From: an uncultured Lachnospiraceae bacterium
Lineage (GTDB): Bacteria > Bacillota > Clostridia > Lachnospirales > Lachnospiraceae
DNA length: 15,325 bases
Reading direction: 5' to 3'
NCBI GenBank assembly: GCA_945492935.1
Contig: CALYVE010000010.1
Coordinates: 1-15,325 of the forward strand
Below are positions 13,942 through 15,325 of this stretch, piece after piece. The notes beneath the pieces were generated by a model. That model made no database searches and was not told where the DNA came from. It saw only the letters and a program-made list of their open reading frames with translations. The first letter of the stretch is position 1, and the number at the start of each line of letters is the position of its first letter. The position numbers and the translations under genes were made by a program.

Positions 13942-14751
13942 TTATGAATTAATAATTCCAAAATGCTCCATCGCCTTCCGAATACCATCCTCTTCCACAC
14001 GCGCTGTCCGATAGGATGCTATCGCCTTTACCTCCGGTGAACAAACACCCATTGCAATGCTGTTTGGTACATATTGTAGCATTTCCAGGTCATTATTGCT
14101 ATCTCCGAAAACATACGCATTTTCAATCGGAATCTTATAGTAATCCAGCAGATATTTTATACCTGTCGCCTTTGAAAAGCCCTTTGGAACAGCCTCCCAA
14201 AAGGAACCTTCACGTTCAATAAATGTAAAATCCGGTAATCCCTTCACAAAGGTTTCCATATCCGTCACACCATTTTTATACCATGCAGTAAACTTATCAA
14301 AAATAAATGCCTCATCCGTAATATCCGACACTAATGTACGTCCCATTTCTTTGAAATAGTCAATGAGATCGTCCGCCTCTTTGATTGGACATTCCTTATC
14401 ATAACAGGTCCTTTTTGCATGTTCAAATATAGCTTGAAGCTTACATTCTCTTGCCAGCAATGCTATTTCCACACAGCGCTCTCTCGTCAGCTTATGATGA
14501 TATAATTCCTTGTCATCCACAACAATATACGTGCCACAGCCACAAACATATCCATCGAACCCTGCCGACCGGATAAATTCATCGACGTTTTCAAATGTAC
14601 GGCCGGTATTAATAAATGCAAGATGTCCGTTTTGTCTTGCTGATTTTATAGCACGCTTTGCGCTTTCCGGAAACATACGCTTACCGTCATCTGTAATTAA
14701 CGTACCATCAATATCAAAAAATAAAATTTTGCGTTCTTTATTCTCTGTCAT
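13942..14751 (-). CDS. Cof-type HAD phosphatase (HAD-IIB), candidate riboflavin-pathway phosphatase
   Basis: This 269-residue cytoplasmic hydrolase has all HAD motifs: DIDGT (13-17) with nucleophile D13 and acid/base D15, the motif II Thr in FINTGR (T49), a motif III Lys in PKGFSK (K190 or K194), and GDSNND (216-221) for Mg2+. The cap between about 80 and 185 is of the Cof/IIB type. Such enzymes dephosphorylate sugar and nucleotide phosphates. It starts one base after the ribH stop (TAG-T-ATG) with no strong ribosome binding site, so translation probably depends on ribH. Cof-type HADs of Bacillus (YcsE, YwtE, YitU) are known to dephosphorylate the RibD product before RibH acts, so that role is the leading hypothesis here. 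Substrate is inferred from context only. Confidence 0.93.
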   Translation of the reverse strand: MTENKERKILFFDIDGTLITDDGKRMFPESAKRAIKSARQNGHLAFINTGRTFENVDEFIRSAGFDGYVCGCGTYIVVDDKELYHHKLTRERCVEIALLARECKLQAIFEHAKRTCYDKECPIKEADDLIDYFKEMGRTLVSDITDEAFIFDKFTAWYKNGVTDMETFVKGLPDFTFIEREGSFWEAVPKGFSKATGIKYLLDYYKIPIENAYVFGDSNNDLEMLQYVPNSIAMGVCSPEVKAIASYRTARVEEDGIRKAMEHFGIINS

Positions 14752-14752
14752 A

Positions 14753-15214
14753 CTAAATCTGCTTCATCAAATTAATCATTTCAATCGCACCAAGTGCGCA
14801 GTCATATCCCTTGTTGCCGGCCTTTGTACCTGCACGCTCAATTGCCTGCTCAATATTTTCTGTCGTTACAATTCCAAACATAACAGGAATTTCTGTTTCT
14901 AACGATACAGCCGCAATTCCCTTCGAAACCTCATTGCATACATAATCATAATGACTTGTTGCACCGCGAATAACCGCGCCAAGGCAAATCACTGCATCAT
15001 ACTTACCGGACTTTGCCATCTTCTTCGCTACAAGCGGAATTTCAAACGCTCCCGGTACCCAGGCAACGGTTACATCCTCTTCTTTTACATCATGACGAAT
15101 AAGACCATCCATTGCACCACCAATCAGTTTAGAAACAATAAACTCATTAAATCTTGATGCTACAATACCGATCTTAATTCCTTCTGCTACCATTTTTCCT
15201 TCAACTGTCTTCAT
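14753..15214 (-). CDS. ribH: 6,7-dimethyl-8-ribityllumazine synthase
   Basis: RibH condenses 5-amino-6-ribitylaminouracil with 3,4-dihydroxy-2-butanone 4-phosphate to lumazine, the penultimate riboflavin step. The 153-residue length is standard. Conserved parts are RFNEFI (21-26) with F22 for ring stacking, PGAFEIP (54-60), GAVIRGATSHYDYV (79-92) with the catalytic H88, and RAGTKAGNKG (127-136) with the phosphate-binding Arg. The ATG has AAAGGAGG upstream at 15222-15229. Upstream at 58 bases lies the end of ribBA/ribA and immediately downstream the HAD phosphatase, so this is the distal part of a rib operon that continues beyond the window. Confidence 0.98.
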   Translation of the reverse strand: MKTVEGKMVAEGIKIGIVASRFNEFIVSKLIGGAMDGLIRHDVKEEDVTVAWVPGAFEIPLVAKKMAKSGKYDAVICLGAVIRGATSHYDYVCNEVSKGIAAVSLETEIPVMFGIVTTENIEQAIERAGTKAGNKGYDCALGAIEMINLMKQI

Positions 15215-15229
15215 TCTTTTTTCCTCCTT

Positions 15230-15267
15230 TATTACACATATGTTATACTAACCAAACATATGTAATA
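15230..15267 (-). repeat. AT-rich hairpin between the ribBA/ribA end and ribH
   Basis: ACATATGTT (15236-15244) and AACATATGT (15255-15263) form a perfect 9-bp stem with a 10-base loop. After a 2-base bulge four more A-T pairs extend it (15230-15233 with 15264-15267). It stops just before the ribH AAAGGAGG site. There is no T run after it, so it is not a normal terminator; an mRNA processing or stability element is possible. Confidence 0.45.
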
Positions 15268-15272
15268 CTTGA

Positions 15273-15325
15273 TTATAAATCTAAAATATGACCCATACGT
15301 TCCTTCTTTGTCTTCAAATAAAACA
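15273..15325 (-). CDS. ribBA: C-terminal end of GTP cyclohydrolase II (ribBA or ribA), partial
   Basis: The window ends inside this gene. The last 16 complete codons read FYLKTKKERMGHILDL followed by TAA (15273-15275). The YLKTKKxRMGHxL pattern is typical of the C-terminus of the RibA (GTP cyclohydrolase II) domain, which opens GTP to start riboflavin synthesis. In clostridia the domain is usually fused behind RibB as RibBA, but only the tail is visible here, so the fusion is assumed. The frame has no other stop in the visible part, and the location 58 bases before ribH supports the call strongly. Confidence 0.75.
   Translation of the reverse strand, partial: FYLKTKKERMGHILDL

Noticed and set aside
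15215..15272. An FMN riboswitch before ribH
   Set aside because: The gap is 58 bases, too short for the RFN aptamer, and shows only an AT-rich hairpin. A riboswitch, if any, would precede the first rib gene outside the window.
1..15325. CRISPR arrays, insertion sequences, prophage, tRNA or rRNA genes
   Set aside because: No regularly spaced repeats, transposase or integrase frames, terminal inverted repeats or cloverleaf-like segments were seen on either strand by reading.

Overview
The window looks like a low-GC Bacillota chromosome, most likely a clostridial gut organism of the Lachnospiraceae type. The evidence is an AT-rich sequence, strong AGGAGG-type ribosome binding sites, TTGACA/TATAAT-like promoters, and gene content typical of that group: YesN-like AraC regulators, stand-alone EAL proteins, 7TM-type sensors and a DUF1189-type protein. 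This placement is inferred from style and families, not from a marker gene. I see no tRNA, rRNA, CRISPR array, insertion sequence or prophage. Coding density is very high and no gap between genes exceeds about 220 bases.

Layout, left to right. (1) 1-216 is an AT-rich leader for an AraC-family regulator (217-954, +). It converges on a two-gene minus-strand unit: a c-di-GMP phosphodiesterase with a dead GGDEF domain (1647-3332) followed by a four-helix membrane protein with a predicted extracytoplasmic coiled coil (960-1637). (2) mutY (3448-4548, -) is back to back with a MATE exporter (4657-6039, +). The exporter overlaps tail to tail with a minus-strand unit transcribed in the order dtd (7075-7521), a 95-residue unknown protein (6770-7057), tcdA (6011-6733); two of its three genes act on tRNA. 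(3) Divergent from dtd is a membrane O-acyltransferase (7681-8772, +, TTG start) behind a very good promoter. A strong bidirectional terminator (8792-8830) separates it from the minus-strand pair DJ-1 family protein (10218-10778) then murF (8842-10206, GTG start). (4) Divergent from that pair is a CYTH-domain phosphohydrolase-type protein (10873-11394, +). (5) The right end is a tightly packed minus-strand run, in transcription order: end of ribBA or ribA, ribH, a Cof-type HAD phosphatase, a 7TM sensor resembling a LytS/YehU kinase, and a DUF1189-type membrane protein. Gaps are 58, 1, 15 and 3 bases.

Main points of interest. The HAD phosphatase sits one base after ribH and is a good candidate for the often unassigned riboflavin-pathway phosphatase. 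The 7TM sensor has the full LytS/YehU-type cytoplasmic layout but an Asn where the phospho-accepting His should be and a degraded ATP lid, and it is translationally linked to a DUF1189-like partner inside what appears to be the rib transcript; this pair is the best candidate here for an undescribed signalling system. The phosphodiesterase and coiled-coil membrane protein pair is a second candidate. Smaller signals are a promoter placing the mutY transcription start at its ATG (possible leaderless mRNA), a dyad in the phosphodiesterase promoter, phased direct repeats on the acyltransferase -35 box, and weak terminator-like hairpins embedded in opposing coding regions.
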